Notes under the pieces: generated by a model | The model's database searches: none | Told to the model about the DNA's origin: nothing | The model's input: only the letters and a program-made list of their open reading frames with translations | Position numbers and translations under genes: made by a program | Assembly (NCBI GenBank): GCA_032629725.1 | Contig: JAFEVB010000022.1 | Span: 744,001 to 808,000, forward strand | DNA length: 64,000 nt | Source of the DNA: Gremmenia infestans | Taxonomy: Eukaryota; Ascomycota; Leotiomycetes; Helotiales; Hamatocanthoscyphaceae | Direction: 5' to 3' | Shown: one piece after another, positions 1 through 11,996 of the stretch | Layout of the letters: each line of letters starts with the position of its first letter | How positions within the stretch are numbered: the stretch's first letter is position 1

Positions 1-894
1 CAGATGGGTTCATTCTTTGTCCCATCAACGTCTTTAAACTCTTCAACTCAGTATTGAGATCCTTCAGTCTCGAATCTGTTGTTTCCTTCTGTGCATCCAT
101 AGCCTTAGGTATTAAATCCTTAAGACCTCGTACTTCATCACCTATCCGCCGCGATTCATCCTCCCTTCTTCGACTTGCAGATTTCAATTCGCCGATAACG
201 GTCTCAACTTCTGTCAAAGCAACGTCTAATCGTTCGGTCCGGGTTTTCTCAGACGTTTTCAGTTCCTCGGTATCTTTCGACAGCTGGTCCAGAAGACCAA
301 ATGCTTTCTCAAACTGCTCGTCGATAGCTTGTTTATCTTGCTGCAGTTGTGGTTCCGTAGGTGGGGCGATTATTGGATAAACGTAGCGCTGTCTAATTTC
401 AGTATCATGGATAGTATATATATTTCAATCATCATACCTTTGCGACAAAATATAATCCGTATCCAACCCCTCCCATCACCGTTGCCATTATGAACCAGTC
501 CCTCCAGTCTCTCTGCGGTACTTCTGGTGGTGGCGGCTGTTGCCATGCGTGTTGCTGATATCCTCCATATCCAGGCTGAGGCTGCCTTGCTACTTGTTGG
601 GGCGCATAATTCGAAAGATTCGCTGGCGCCGGAGGAGATTCGCCGCCAGCTCTTGCAAGTGCTGCGTCAACCTCCTCCTGCGTTAGGTTCTTCGACTGTA
701 AGAACGCTACTCGGTTCTCGACTGGTGAGCCGGCAACACTTGGATCTTGAAGAACTGTGTATATACATTAGTACTGCTACTTGAAGCTCCTCAAAATGGA
801 CTCTCACATGTCACCTATGCGTGGTCAGAAATGTTCAAGGGGTAGAGGGGGCATAACTTACAGCAGACGAAACAAGATCTTCACGGATAGCCAT
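1..894 (-). CDS. PEX14: Peroxin 14, peroxisomal import docking protein (3' end beyond window)
   Basis: Pex14 docks the PTS1/PTS2 cargo receptors at the peroxisomal membrane. Coding exons on the minus strand are 862..894, 808..814, 438..754 and 388 down to the window edge. The N-terminus, MAIREDLVSSAVTFLQDPSV, is the conserved Pex14 receptor-binding segment, followed by an AFLQSKNLT-type helix, a Pro/Gln/Tyr-rich linker, one hydrophobic segment (IMATVMGGVGYGLYFVA) around residues 100-117, and a long charged coiled coil (…KAFGLLDQLSKDTEELKTS…). This order matches the family. Seen directly: the second coding exon is only 7 nt, flanked by a TAG acceptor and a GTGAG donor; without it the frame does not join and the conserved AVTFLQDP is broken. 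Introns are 47, 53 and 49 nt. The C-terminus is cut by the window. It is divergent from NDC80, with 357 bp between the start codons. Confidence 0.93.
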
Positions 895-1251
895 AACTGA
901 GTTGCTACCGTACGCTCATTTGCGTACTCTGGGTCAAATGGTTGTCCTGCGTTGCTGTCGCTCAATGACTTTGAAATCCGGGGAGTCTTTAACCTAGCGC
1001 GGCTGAAGATGGCCGGAACCGAGGCCTGTAAAAGGACGACACGTGATGATTTAAGCTGTGTTTACCTTCTTCTAATCGCGCCAATGAAAATCGCCGGCTT
1101 TGTTGACATCTGCAAGACAACTTCATAACATCTACAATATACTCTTCATAGTTTTGCATTGCACTCTCGCGCCTTTTCAAGGTGTAAGCATATTGGATAC
1201 TAATTCACGCGGTATCATACATTTCAACTCTTGACTTGCGAAAAGTCTACT
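895..1251. promoter_or_regulatory. Shared PEX14/NDC80 promoter interval
   Basis: This 357-bp gap separates two divergent start codons, so it must hold both core promoters and both 5' leaders. I see no clear TATA box or named operator. A short reading frame on the minus strand (989..1180) has no recognisable product and I leave it out. Confidence 0.5.
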
Positions 1252-3647
1252 ATGTCGCAAGACACGGGTCTCTTCTCCGTGCGCAGACCCCGAGAGGTAG
1301 GTTCAGTCTATTCTTATGCGCGGGCGCGCTCATGCCCCACGCTCTCTTTTTCATGAGCTCACTATATATAGACTCTCGGTGTCATGAGCTACAATACTAG
1401 CAGTATACCGCAGCCCGCATCTGCTATGAAGCGCTCGAACTCGATGTCTGGACAAAACTACAATGCACCCTACACTGCCAGCCATGTGCGCTCAATGTCA
1501 AACTCGCGCGCTTCTCTCGCGCCCTCGCGGCCAAACCAACCTCAATTCCAGCGGTCATCTTCAGGTTCGAATCTGGCAGAACTCGGAATGTCATCCGTAA
1601 AGCGCACCTCGTTCCAAAACAGCGGAGGACGCAAGAGTTATGCGCCGGCTGGTGTTAGTCGTGCTTCTGGGGAAAGTACTGAACGGAGGAGTAGTGTGTA
1701 TAGATCAAGGACGTCTTCGAATGGACCTGTAGCACACCAAAGTTTCTTTCAGCAAGTACCGCAACCGGCTGGTGTTCCAAAGGATCCTCGGCCCCTCAGA
1801 GATCGATCGTATCAAACGCGAATTCAGCAGGAGCTTTTGGATTATATGCAGGGCAATAACTTCGATTTGGAGATGAAACACTCAATCACACAAAACTCGG
1901 TACGATCACCAACGCAAAAGGACTTCAATTATATGTTCCAGTGGCTATATCATCGAATTGACCCTAGCTATCGATTCCAGAGAAGTATCGATCAAGAGGT
2001 ACCGCCCATCCTAGTTTCACTGCGATATCCTTTCCAGAAGAGCATTACCAAAAGCCAACTTGCAGCTGTTGGATCAGCAAACTCGTGGCATCTCTTTCTT
2101 GGACTTTTGCATTGGATGATGCAACTTGCTCAGATGTTAGATGGATATGCTAGCAATCGATATGACGATGCATGCGCCGAGTCCGGTGTCGATGTAAGCA
2201 GCGATAAGATAACTTTTGAGTTCTTGAGCTCTGCCTATCGGGAATGGCTGTCCATGGACGATGATGCTGGAGATGATGACCAGGAACGAGTACTCGCACC
2301 TCATATTGAAGCGATGGCGAGACAATTCGACAACGCAAACTCAAAATATCTTGACGATATGCAAATGCTCGAAGGAGAACATCAACGTTTTGAGAAAGAA
2401 CTCGAAACTCTCGAAAAATCTGGATCAGACGTAGCCACTTTAGATCGTAACTTTAAGATCATGGAAGAAGACAAAGTCAAATTCGAAGAATTTGACAGTC
2501 GGATGAACCAGAAATCCGAAAAGTACGAGGCACGGATACAATTTTTACAAGATGAACTCGACAAAGTCATGCAAGAGCTGCAGGAAGCAGATGAAGAGCG
2601 GTCGAATTTGCAAAAGGCTGTTGATGACCAGGGAATCAGTATGGCAGACATCGACAGAATGACTTCAGAGAGAGAAAGGCTGCAAAAGGGAATCGAGTCG
2701 ACCTCTCAGAGGTTGGAAGAGGCGAAACGGAAGGTCAGCGAGAAAGAAATTGAAGCTAGTGGGAAGCTTGAAGAATTGGAACGGATGGTGGACAAGTACA
2801 ACAGCCTTGGATACCAAATTGGGCTGATTCCATCGACTGCGCCGAATGCGAAGGGCAAAAACTATGAATTGCAAGTCATAGTCAACGAGGGACCCAACTT
2901 TTCGTCGTCACAGATGGGTGCTTCTAGCAGTGGGGGTAATGCAGACAGTGACAGGCTGTTGGCTGATCCAGTAACGGGATACCAGCCTGCCCATATCCTA
3001 AATCTAGATCTACGGGGACAGGTCAAAGCCAGTTTTCTTGGCTTGAGGAAGGAGATCTCTGAGAGACGTACTGTTGCGATGGATGAGATGATGAAGCATC
3101 ATGATTTGCTTGATGGTATCAAGGAGGCCATTGAAGACAAGCGCGGCGAGGTCGAGGCATTGGAGCACAGAGTAAGAGCTGCAGAGGAAGAATATGAGAA
3201 GACCAAAGAAGTAAGTAAACCAAGGCTCTAGTATTCTCAGTCACGATTTTAATTAGGATATAGGTTACTACAACTCAGAAACTAGCCTCCGATACTCAGA
3301 TCGAGAAGATGGAGAAGGAGCTAGCTAAGATGAGGGCCGGTCTCACAGAATCTGTGCAGTTGATGGAACAACGTGAAATGAACACGAACATCGAGTAGGT
3401 GGCATTCTCCAAGCTGCAAACCTACATATCTAATATTTGCAGATACGAGCAACTTTCTCTCAAGGCCAATGCACTCCGGGAAGAATTGCATACAGAAATC
3501 GAGAAGATGCTCAATGATATCATTAAGTTCAAGGTTCATGTGCAGAAAAATCTCGAGGACTATGAAGGCTTTGTTTCGGATGAGGTTGAGCTTGAGCTTG
3601 GAGGTGATGAGGTGAGGGAGGACACTCAAGATGTAGACATGAAATAG
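1252..3647 (+). CDS. NDC80: Kinetochore protein Ndc80 (Hec1)
   Basis: Ndc80 is the microtubule-binding subunit of the outer-kinetochore Ndc80 complex. Exons are 1252..1296, 1372..3210, 3264..3394 and 3443..3647, giving 739 residues. The first exon encodes MSQDTGLFSVRRPRE, which joins in phase to TLGVMSYN; this is the start of fungal Ndc80, so the ATG at 1252 is preferred over the in-frame ATG at 1384. A basic, Ser-rich tail (residues about 1-130) carries PQPASAMKRS, followed by the calponin-homology domain (DPRPLRDRSYQTRIQQEL … NSWHLFLGLLHWMM, about 145-265) and a long coiled coil to the C-terminus. Length fits the family. The last two introns are 53 and 48 nt; the intron after the 45-nt first exon is 75 nt. 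Confidence 0.95.
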
Positions 3648-4615
3648 GGAGGTGGAATGGTTGGCTCTTGGTGCCATTTTTTGGGCCTTGTTTGTGTAGA
3701 TTGCGGGGCGTGGAGCCTGGTATACCTTGGGGCGGCGAGGCGTTGCTGAGTTTGATGCCATGAGGATCTTGGATTGTGTTTTCTTGCCGTCGAGAAAGGA
3801 ATTGTTTATAATGAATTCATGACTGTTTGCTGCGTATCGACAAGACCTTTGATGTTTCTTGGTACTATTATGTGATGATGGCATGCAGATTGATCTTACA
3901 GCACGCGACTATAAGATTTTGCAAGATACAAGACACGGCCGTGATGTTTGAATAATGGCGAGTATCATTGTGAAAGAGCAATCACCAGGCAAAAGGGGGA
4001 TGCAAGAAAGGAATGTATTGTACTGTAAGCCAAAAACGCTTGACTACAGCGAGTAGGAAGTACCAAGATAAGACATAACACTCATGAGGTATTATTATAG
4101 TGATTTCTCTGTTTATCATTGAAAGAGCTTCTCCACTCGAAAGTCTTGGAATCTCTATAGAGTATTGGCAAACGATTTAGAGCTTTCGTATAGGATCCGA
4201 GAATAGAGATCAGTAACAAATCGATCTCCGGTATCTCGACCTTTTGCTTAATCTCTGCCTGACTTGATCAATTGGATGACAGTCAAGGGCGTGAGGAACT
4301 GCTGGCGTTGTACAGCATGAAGATGCAAGAGAGACAAACAAACAACGGAGGCAAACATCACATCACATCCCCTTCATGAGGCTGGTAATGGTCAGTCACG
4401 TGGGGAGACTGCTAGCCAATCATTCGGTTCGCCTCACGATCTCTTCCGCCAAGCCAAGCTCCAACCTCGTCGTCCAACGCGCATCTATAACCCCCTACTC
4501 CCATTGCCATCAACAGTGGTGATAGACGGCAGACCCAGCTGCTATTGCCTAACAACGTGCGCCTTTTCTGGATTTCGTCTTTACGCCTAATACTGATCCA
4601 CGTCAACAGCTCATC
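3648..4615. other. Intergenic region between NDC80 and the SR-protein gene
   Basis: A 968-bp stretch holding the NDC80 3' region and the promoter and leader of the downstream gene. Reading frames here are short and overlap without family similarity. The pyrimidine-rich sequence just before 4616 is compatible with a 5' leader. Confidence 0.5.
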
Positions 4616-6211
4616 ATGACGGAAGTTTCTTCTACAAGGTTGTACTTGGGCAACCTCCCTCGCAACGGTAAGCAGACTTCATCAGAGCCATGATGCTGCT
4701 TTGCACTGCGCATATATGCCAATGCTATCTGGAGAGCCTGAGGCTAATCAATCCTAACAGCTACCAAGGCGGATGTCGAGGCCCACTTCAACACTCATGG
4801 CACTGGCGAGATCACCGAGATCAAGCTCATGAATGGCTTTGGATTCATCGAATACAAGGATGCTATGGACGCGCGAGATGTGGTTCCCGGTACGGCCTCA
4901 TCAACATTCCCCACAATGGGCCCCAATTGCTTATACTCTGTATAGCCTTCCACGGCTCGGACTTCATGGGCGAGCGCTTAACTGTTCAGTTTGCGCGTGG
5001 CACTCGTAATCGTGATGCTTTTGCCAATACTGAACGTACTGCCCCTCGTCCAAGACGCACTCCGCATCGCATGCAGATATCTGGACTTCCAGGTGAAACC
5101 AGCTGGCAGGTCTGTTTCCCCCGTTCCTTCAAGACCCGGACTCTTGGATCTCAAATCTTGCTATTTGGACTCTGAGCAACTTGAATATTTGGACGCCTTC
5201 ATTGTACTCAGACCGTTCTTCGGTACCCTTTTCTTTCGTCCAGGCCGGTATCATGCCCTGTTATGGCAATAGCCATTGCAGCGTGTTAGTGCATTTGCCT
5301 GAGCAGCCTTGGACTAGGAGGACTGTATCTCCCTCTATCTGGCCTTTCTTATCCTGTCTCGACTTCTTTCTGTTTGATCTACCCCTAGCGTAAATGGACA
5401 GCAATCACTTTGCACAGGAAGGAGCTCAGCCTTTGGACCATGCATTACTCTCAGGACATGTTGTACTGGCTACTATTTGGATGGCAACAACCAATACCCA
5501 AGGCGTCTCTGCACGTCAACATACCTGGACAACGACTTACATGGATTCTGGATTTAGGACCTCAAAGATTTCGCCCGTCAATCCAGCCTTGACGTTGTCT
5601 ACTCAGAGACCGGGCGTGACCGTGACGGCAAAGGGTCAGCAACTCCTCGACGATTGATGGATCACTTTACTAATACTAGTAAAGAAGCTTTGTTGAGTTC
5701 GAGACCGCTGCGGACCTCAAAACCGCAGTGGAAAAGCTCGATGGTCGCGAGTTTAAGGGTGTTCGTGTAACTTGTATTGCAGACGTACGTCACACCCAAC
5801 ATCAATTTCTCATCTCTACTAATGTTCTATTAGACTCAGCCGGACATTCCCCGCGATCGCGCTCGATCCCGATCCCCAGCTCGCCGACCTAACCCGGATG
5901 ATTATGACCGCCGTGGTCCATCCCGTGGATACAGCCCCCGCCGCGAAGGATATCGTGACAGAAGCCCACCTCGTCGTGGCTACTACGAGGACGACCGTCG
6001 CGGCTACCGTTCACCTCCAAGAGCCCGTGGCCCCGTTGATGATTATCCACCTCCTCGTCGATTCGATGACCCATATCGACGTGATTATCCTCCTGACCCA
6101 TATGTCAACGGCCATGGCAGACCTCCTCCACGGGACTACCCACCAAGGGATTATCCACCAAGAGAGCGCCGGGGATACGCTGACGACTATCCTCCTGCTC
6201 GCTACTGGTAA
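4616..6211 (+). CDS. SR-type splicing factor with two RRMs and an Arg/Ser/Tyr-rich tail
   Basis: Nuclear pre-mRNA splicing regulator of the SRSF1 / fission-yeast Srp2 type. Exons are 4616..4667, 4761..4889, 4946..5109, 5558..5634, 5688..5784 and 5834..6211; all junction phases agree and give 298 residues. RRM1 (about 1-75) has RNP2 RLYLGNLP and RNP1-like GFGFIEYK. RRM2 (about 108-180) begins RMQISGLP and contains SWQDLKDF, the invariant motif of the SR-protein pseudo-RRM, then GFVEFETA. The tail (about 180-298) is rich in RS, RRGY, DDYPP and RDYPPR repeats. Odd: the third intron is 448 nt, far longer than its neighbours (53-93 nt), and it splits SWQ from DLKD. Long introns in SR genes often hold poison exons for autoregulation; that role here is inference. 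Confidence 0.92.
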
Positions 6212-6691
6212 ATTATCACTCTAAACTCTGTACCAGTTATCGTTTCCTTCCCCGCTGACATGCAATAGATTTAACACCCAGGACTGGATAGAATACGTTC
6301 GACTGTGAAATCGGTATTCGCAGAAGTTCACGTGTGGAAATTATATGATGAAAGATGGCGACACGGTCTCGGATTTCACTAGTTACGATGATTTCTTTTC
6401 AAAAGTCAAATGCTTGATAGTTGGTCATTAACAGCTAGCATGGAAGTGTACAACAAAGTGGTGGCAAGGTTTCATTTGTGATTTATACTTGCCACTACTT
6501 GTATGATCGAATGCCAGTTACTCGCAATGATTAAATGTCTGTGATTCTTGTTCGCATGATATACAGTTGTAGCTATCTTGTGAGTGGAGTTGATTGTCGA
6601 TAAGTTTCGCCGACATACCGCTCAAAGCCCATTCTCATGTTCAGAATAACTCCAGGAAACCGACTCCGCCTGTGACGCCTCATAAATGTAA
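6212..6691. other. Convergent 3' intergenic region
   Basis: This 480-bp gap lies between the 3' ends of the SR-protein gene (plus) and the hydrolase gene (minus). It should hold both 3' untranslated regions. I see no other gene in it. Confidence 0.5.
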
Positions 6692-8123
6692 TTAAAACTC
6701 CCTGCTTTCCCCAATATGACAAACATCAAAGACTCCTTCCTCTGGCAAACCTTTCCTCGCCAAAGCCTTCTTCAGTAACAATGGTGGCTCCAATATTTCC
6801 TCTGAAGTCAGCACCCATGTTCCCCAATGAATACCCATCGCCCTCTTGCACTTCGTATCCACAAATATGTTCACGCTATCAAACGGATTCGCATGCATCG
6901 AACTCATGATATGTCTCGGATCATACGCTCCTATGGGGATCAGCCCTAAATCAAACGGCCCCCGGAATTCCCCAATCTGAGCAAAAGCTGGACAGCTCGG
7001 CAGATGCGCGTAGTCTTCTGAATAATCGTCTACGCCTTTTGGAACTTCGGGCACCGAGCGGTAGCCTGTATCTCCGCCAAACCAGACAGATTTACCGCCG
7101 GAAGAAACGGCCCAGGATGCCCACAGCGTGCAACCTTTATCGAGAGGGGTCCGCGCTGAAGTGTGTTGGCAGGGCAGACAAGATATACGTGCTGTGATGT
7201 CTTGGCTTGTGCTTGAAGGAGGGGTTGCAGAGGAAGCAGAAGCTGTTGAGACGCGCTTCTCGCCCGTAGAAGGAGATAGTGTAATGTCGACATCCTGCCA
7301 CCAATCAAGTTCCTGCACATTCGTAATCCCGCTATTATTAAACCATTTCTTCAATCCCAATGGCACCATGAACAGGGCATTCGGATGATGTTTCTGTATT
7401 TCCAGGACCGTAGGGTGGGACAGGTGGTCGTAGTGCGAGTGGCTTATTACTACGACGTCTACGATGGGGGGATCATGGATTTGGCAGGGGATCGCGGTGT
7501 ACCGTTTCGGGCCCATGAAGGAGAAGGGGCTACAGCGTTCTTCAAAAACGGGGTCGAAGAGGACGCGCAGGCCAGAGGGGTATTCGACGTAGTAGCAAGC
7601 GTGGCCGAGCCAGGTTGCGCGTAGAGCTTTGGAGCCAGAGCGGGAGGTGAGGAAGTTTGGCGTCTGTACTTCGACGTGTGGAGGGGTGGTGTCTGGCATT
7701 TTTGTCTTTCCTGTAAAGATGCTCCTGGGGTGTATCAGTTGGTGTTGAGAATGAAATCTGTATGGGGGTGCTTTGGGAGGCCCTGTGGCTAACTGCATAG
7801 CAATTGGTCTAATGCACAAGGCAGAGAGGCAATAGTAGATCTTTCAAGCTCACTCACCAAGCCATGCCAGTTGTAATCTTTACCGGATTCTGCTCTATGC
7901 AAGAGTCCCATGGATTTCTAAAGCCCTTCCCATTCTTCAAATGATGCGCCTTGTCCTTTGTGTCCTCCGGCACAGCACTCAGCGCCGTAGGAGCCGTCAT
8001 GGTCGCGTACATGACCACAGCCGTCATTCCGGAAGACATAGCTCTTGTCTGAAAAGTAGTCGAGGACTTGGATCCTAGCTTATGGGGACGACGCTGGAGG
8101 AGAGATCGAAAGAATGCACGCAT
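6692..8123 (-). CDS. NAPE-PLD/Fmp30-like metallo-beta-lactamase-fold phospholipase
   Basis: Zn-dependent hydrolase of the NAPE-specific phospholipase D family; the yeast member Fmp30 sits in the mitochondrial inner membrane and affects cardiolipin. Exons are 7858..8123 and 6692..7724, separated by a 133-nt intron, giving 432 residues. The junction restores GMAWSIFTGKTKMPD in phase. Seen: metal-ligand motif HSHYDH near residue 187, TWLGHACYYVEYPSG before it, GGDTGYRSVP (second metal site), GAYDPR and GIHWGTWVLTSE near the C-terminus, all hallmarks of this family. The N-terminus MRAFFRSLLQRRPHKLGSKS is arginine-rich, lacks acidic residues and resembles a mitochondrial presequence. A second in-frame ATG at 8039 (MSSGMTAVV) could start a form without it. 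Family is secure; substrate is inferred. Confidence 0.87.
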
Positions 8124-9037
8124 TGGTAAAGACTGAGGAATACAGAAGGAAAGATGAAAGGTTTTATGAAAGGGAGAGGGGAACAATGAGCCGGACTGAA
8201 TCCACTCTGATTGTACGTAAGGCGTGTCAAGAAAATAGGTTGATATTGAACGCGAATGCGAATCGTTATTCCAAGCCCAGCATCCCAAATAGGGTATGTT
8301 CGGGTGCGGACTTAAAGAAAGCCTTGTGTGACCGGACTCCCGGCGAAATAATTACGCCTTTTCAATGAGGACGGGTCAGGATGGGTATACAAAGTAAGGT
8401 ATTGGTAGGAGGGTCGTTCTTACTGGCGAATGGTAGTTTATGGACGCGTATCTAGAATATATATACTTTTTGGAAATCAAAGTGGAGCGTTTGCTGAGAA
8501 ATTGAAAGTCCGGGATTTGTTGTATTAGTGAACCATCGTATCAACTTATAAAGAGCGGATCTCCCCCTAATGAGTACTCAATCTTCCCATCTTCTTTCTT
8601 TTGGTCTCTATGAAAAATGCATTGTATTGTTATTGTTAACGTTACTGTTACTGTTATTCCGATTCTGATACCGACGGAGATTGTTCCATTTTCTAGAATA
8701 ATAAGAACAGTTCTCGGAATACTATCGAAGGTCTTCCCTCAAAGCTTATTAAGTCACCAACAGCACTCAAGATGATGAATTATAACTTTCCATATCTGCA
8801 GAGATATTTCTCAAAGAAATACATACAGTACTTCTTTTGTCCTCACTAAGAAATAATGACCTCATGATGGGTTGAGAACCCCCCCGTGGTCATAGCTCAG
8901 AGCTATACGGACTACGGAGTATTATGCATTGATTTCAAAGCAGCTGGAATGCATTTACTTCCAGAACAGCCCTTTTGTAAGATAGGAATTCCTCTATAAG
9001 AACTTTTCTCTTCCCTTTGTATATAATCTCATTCTCC
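8124..9037. promoter_or_regulatory. Divergent promoter region of the hydrolase and GST genes
   Basis: A 914-bp interval between two divergent start codons. It contains a short irregular run of TGTTA/CTGTTA units at about 8626-8658. I see no conserved gene and cannot name a specific binding site. Confidence 0.45.
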
Positions 9038-10178
9038 ATGTTCAAAACACCTCTCAATCGTTTATCCCAAACCTCGGCCCATTTCATCAAGACAACAACC
9101 TCACGCACCATGTCCTCAGCTCGGCCAACAGGCCTCATCGCCAAATCCGGCATCGAGCTCCTCACTTTCGGAACCCCCAATGGCCACAAAGCTTCAATTC
9201 TGCTCGAGGAGCTGAAGGAGGCCTATGGCAAGGATTACACATTTCAAACCATCAATATTATGGAGAACATTCAAAAGGAGCCGTGGTTCACTAAAATCTG
9301 TCCTAATGGCAGGATACCGGCCATTGTTGACCACGACCGTAAGGATTTTGCCGTCTTTGAGGGCGCTGCCATCTTGGCGTATCTTACGAGACATTATGAT
9401 CCGGATCATAAATTTAGTTTTGCGGATGAGGATGATTATAGTAGAGCAGAGCAGTGGATTGCTTGGCAGCATGGAGGTCTTGTAAGTACCAAAACCCTGA
9501 ATGTATATGAGATGGCACGTGCTGCTACAACATCTCATCTCAAGTGGGTGACTTCAAGTAAGATCGGAGGGTCTGAGAATTCAAAGTCCTTGGATGAACT
9601 CGGACTTGGAATGGGTGATTTGTGCTTGAAAGGACCCGAATCTCTTCCATAGGAGGGATGTTGTAGCATAGCATCTCAAAAACTACCTTTTCTTATCCCA
9701 ACCTCAAGTCAAAGAAGTTCGTGCTAATATCAACCAGGGACCAATGCAAGGCCAAGCCAACCACTTCTACCGTATAATCAAAGACAGAATCCCCTACCCC
9801 ACCCAACGCTACGTCGGCGAATCCGAACGTCTCTACGGCGTCCTGGACATCCAACTCAAAGACCGCGACTACATTGTCGGACCGGGCCGCGGAAAGTACT
9901 CCATCGCCGACATCGCCTCGTTCGGCTGGGTCAACCTCTCGTACTTCGCCGGCATCGACCTCGAACAGTTCCCCAATGTCCAGCGATGGTGGAAGGCGAT
10001 TTCCCAGCGTCCTGCTGTGAAGAAGGGAACTGAGATTCCGTCCAAGAGCCAGCTTGTCAATGAGGCTATTCCGGAACGCCTCGAGACGGATCCGGAGTTT
10101 AAGGCGAAGGATGAGGAGTTGAAGAAGGCGGGTGCGGAGGCTAAGAAGCTATTCAATTACAAGTTTTCTGCTCCGTAG
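9038..10178 (+). CDS. Glutathione S-transferase (Ure2-like/YghU-like)
   Basis: Conjugates or reduces substrates with glutathione. Exons are 9038..9481 and 9738..10178 with a 256-nt intron, giving 294 residues. The thioredoxin-fold half has ELLTFGTPNGHKASILLEEL, CPNGRIPAIVDH and FEGAAILAYLTRHYD (glutathione site); the helical half starts GPMQGQANHFYR, then VLDIQLKDRDYIVG and YSIADIASFGWVN (N-capping box). That order and spacing fit the fungal GstA/Ure2-like class. The first ATG at 9038 gives MFKTPLNRLSQTSAHFIKTT, which looks like a mitochondrial presequence; an in-frame ATG at 9110 (MSSARPTG) would give a cytosolic form close to the usual GST start. The intron is longer than most here. Dual targeting is inference. 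Confidence 0.92.
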
Positions 10179-11279
10179 AGAGGGGTGGGAATGCGTGGAA
10201 TGGGATGAGATGGTGGCTTTTTGAAAAGTCCTTCATTGCCTAGAGAGTGCTACAGGCATCAGCACGAGTATTGTTTGCTGAAAATAGCGCGATGTACCTT
10301 GATTGCGATACTTCGCAGCGTTGTAGACTTCACTCAAATCAATAGACCATGGGGCTTTTCAACCCCCTTTGTTTCTCCCCATAATCAGAACCCCGCCCCT
10401 GTCAAACCATTGCAATCTGTCAACTACTATTAAATACGTCTCTAATTCCTCTTATATCCCCCCCATAGATAGCACTACAGACATGTTCTCGTCCAAGGCC
10501 GGCCTGTGTGTAATGATAATAAAAAGATATCAACCAACTCCTCGTAGCCCGACTCTTCGGCGTTTGAGGACTGGGGCAGGTTGAGGATGGTTGACCATGC
10601 TGGCAATTGCTATTTAGGGTATAGTCGTCATTAGGAAAACGAACGACAGAAAGTTGGGGGAATATTAGTCTATTTGTTTACATGGTTTACAGCAAGAATT
10701 TGAGGGGTGGAAATTGGTGGTAGCCTGGTGAGCCGAGTCAAAAAGGAACACATGTTTGCCCCTCATTACTCAACACCCCACCTGACAAATAGTTTCAAGG
10801 AGCACTGGCCCATTGTCTTGCGGGGATTAAGCTTGTGACAGTAAACTCGCCCCGCCCTTCAAAACCAAAATCGCCAATAGGTTAATTCAACATGTATTTT
10901 CTAATGTGAGATCAATTCGGGCTAGACTACCCTAATCTTCCATCTACCGCTGCTTTTATACCATGCTGAACCACAAGATCAAGATTGCAAGGCCAGATGT
11001 AGGAAAGTCGTAGGCCGGGAACACGCGCGCGAAAAGAGAAAAGTCCTATGGCATCCACGCCGCCAAGAGGCAAATGCAGAAGCCAGAGGAACCGGGGGAG
11101 CCTGATTCATCGTACAAATACCACCCTTGCGCCTCTTATCAAAGTGGATTGCCGAAGACACAAGAATGTATGAGATGGAGTACCAATGATTGATATGGAG
11201 GAGAGCTTTGTGATATGGACGTTTGATTGTTCTGGAGGAAGCTGGAAACAATCTCGATTGGTGTTGTAGGAAGCCAAAT
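10179..11279. other. Convergent 3' intergenic region (GST / ARF1)
   Basis: A 1.1-kb gap between two convergent genes. The reading frames at 10979..11428 lie mainly antisense to or downstream of ARF1 and have no family similarity. No RNA gene or repeat was recognised. Confidence 0.45.
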
Positions 11280-11996
11280 TTACTGATGACCAGCCTTTCG
11301 GAGGGAGCTTGCGAGCCATTCCAATCCTTCGTAAAGACCATCTCCGGAGGTAGCGCAGGTGGATTGAATGTACTGTTGATGATTAGTGATGTATACAAAG
11401 GGGCTTTGCAAAATATAGACTTACCCATCCACGCTGTCTCAAGCTGTGAAGACCCAATTTGTCTGTGATCTCGGCGGCGTTCATGGCATTCTATGACCGA
11501 TTAGCGTCTGCTGATTTGATACGAAAATTCTGTTGCTTACTGGCAAATCTTGTTTGTTGGCGAAAACCAAAAGAATAGCATCCCTCAGCTCATCCTCGTT
11601 CAACATACGTTGCAGCTCCTCTCGAGCCTCAACAACACGATCACGATCGTTGCTATCAACAACGAAGATGATACCCTGTGTGTTCTGGAAGTAATGTCTC
11701 CACAAAGGTCTAATCTTGTCCTGTCCACCAACATCCCATACGGTGAATTGAATGTTCTTGTACTCGACAGTTTCGACGTTGAATCCTGTTTTGAATTAAT
11801 GAGCGTCCTTGGATGGTCATGTTGCGATTCGCAGAGTGTAGAGCATACCAATTGTTGGGATAGTTGTGACAATTTCACCAAGCTTCAGCTTGTAGAGAAT
11901 AGTAGTCTTTCCGGCAGCATCCAAACCAACCATCAAAATTCTCATCTCCTTCTTTCCCCAGAGACGGTCGAAGATTTTGGAGAATGTAAGACCCAT
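11280..11996 (-). CDS. ARF1: ADP-ribosylation factor 1 (Arf1 GTPase)
   Basis: Small GTPase that recruits COPI and other coats to Golgi membranes. Exons are 11849..11996, 11541..11785, 11425..11490 and 11280..11372; phases match and give 183 residues, the normal Arf length. Seen: Gly2 in MGLTFSKIF (myristoylation site and amphipathic helix), P-loop GLDAAGKT near residues 24-31, switch region TIPTIGFNVETVEYKN, WDVGGQDKIRPLWRHY, NKQDLP (guanine specificity) and the SAK-like CATSGDGLYEGLEWL. Introns are 63, 50 and 52 nt. It is divergent from EMP24, a p24 protein that also works in COPI-dependent traffic. Assignment to Arf1 rather than a more distant Arl is secure from the near-identity of all motifs. 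Confidence 0.96.
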
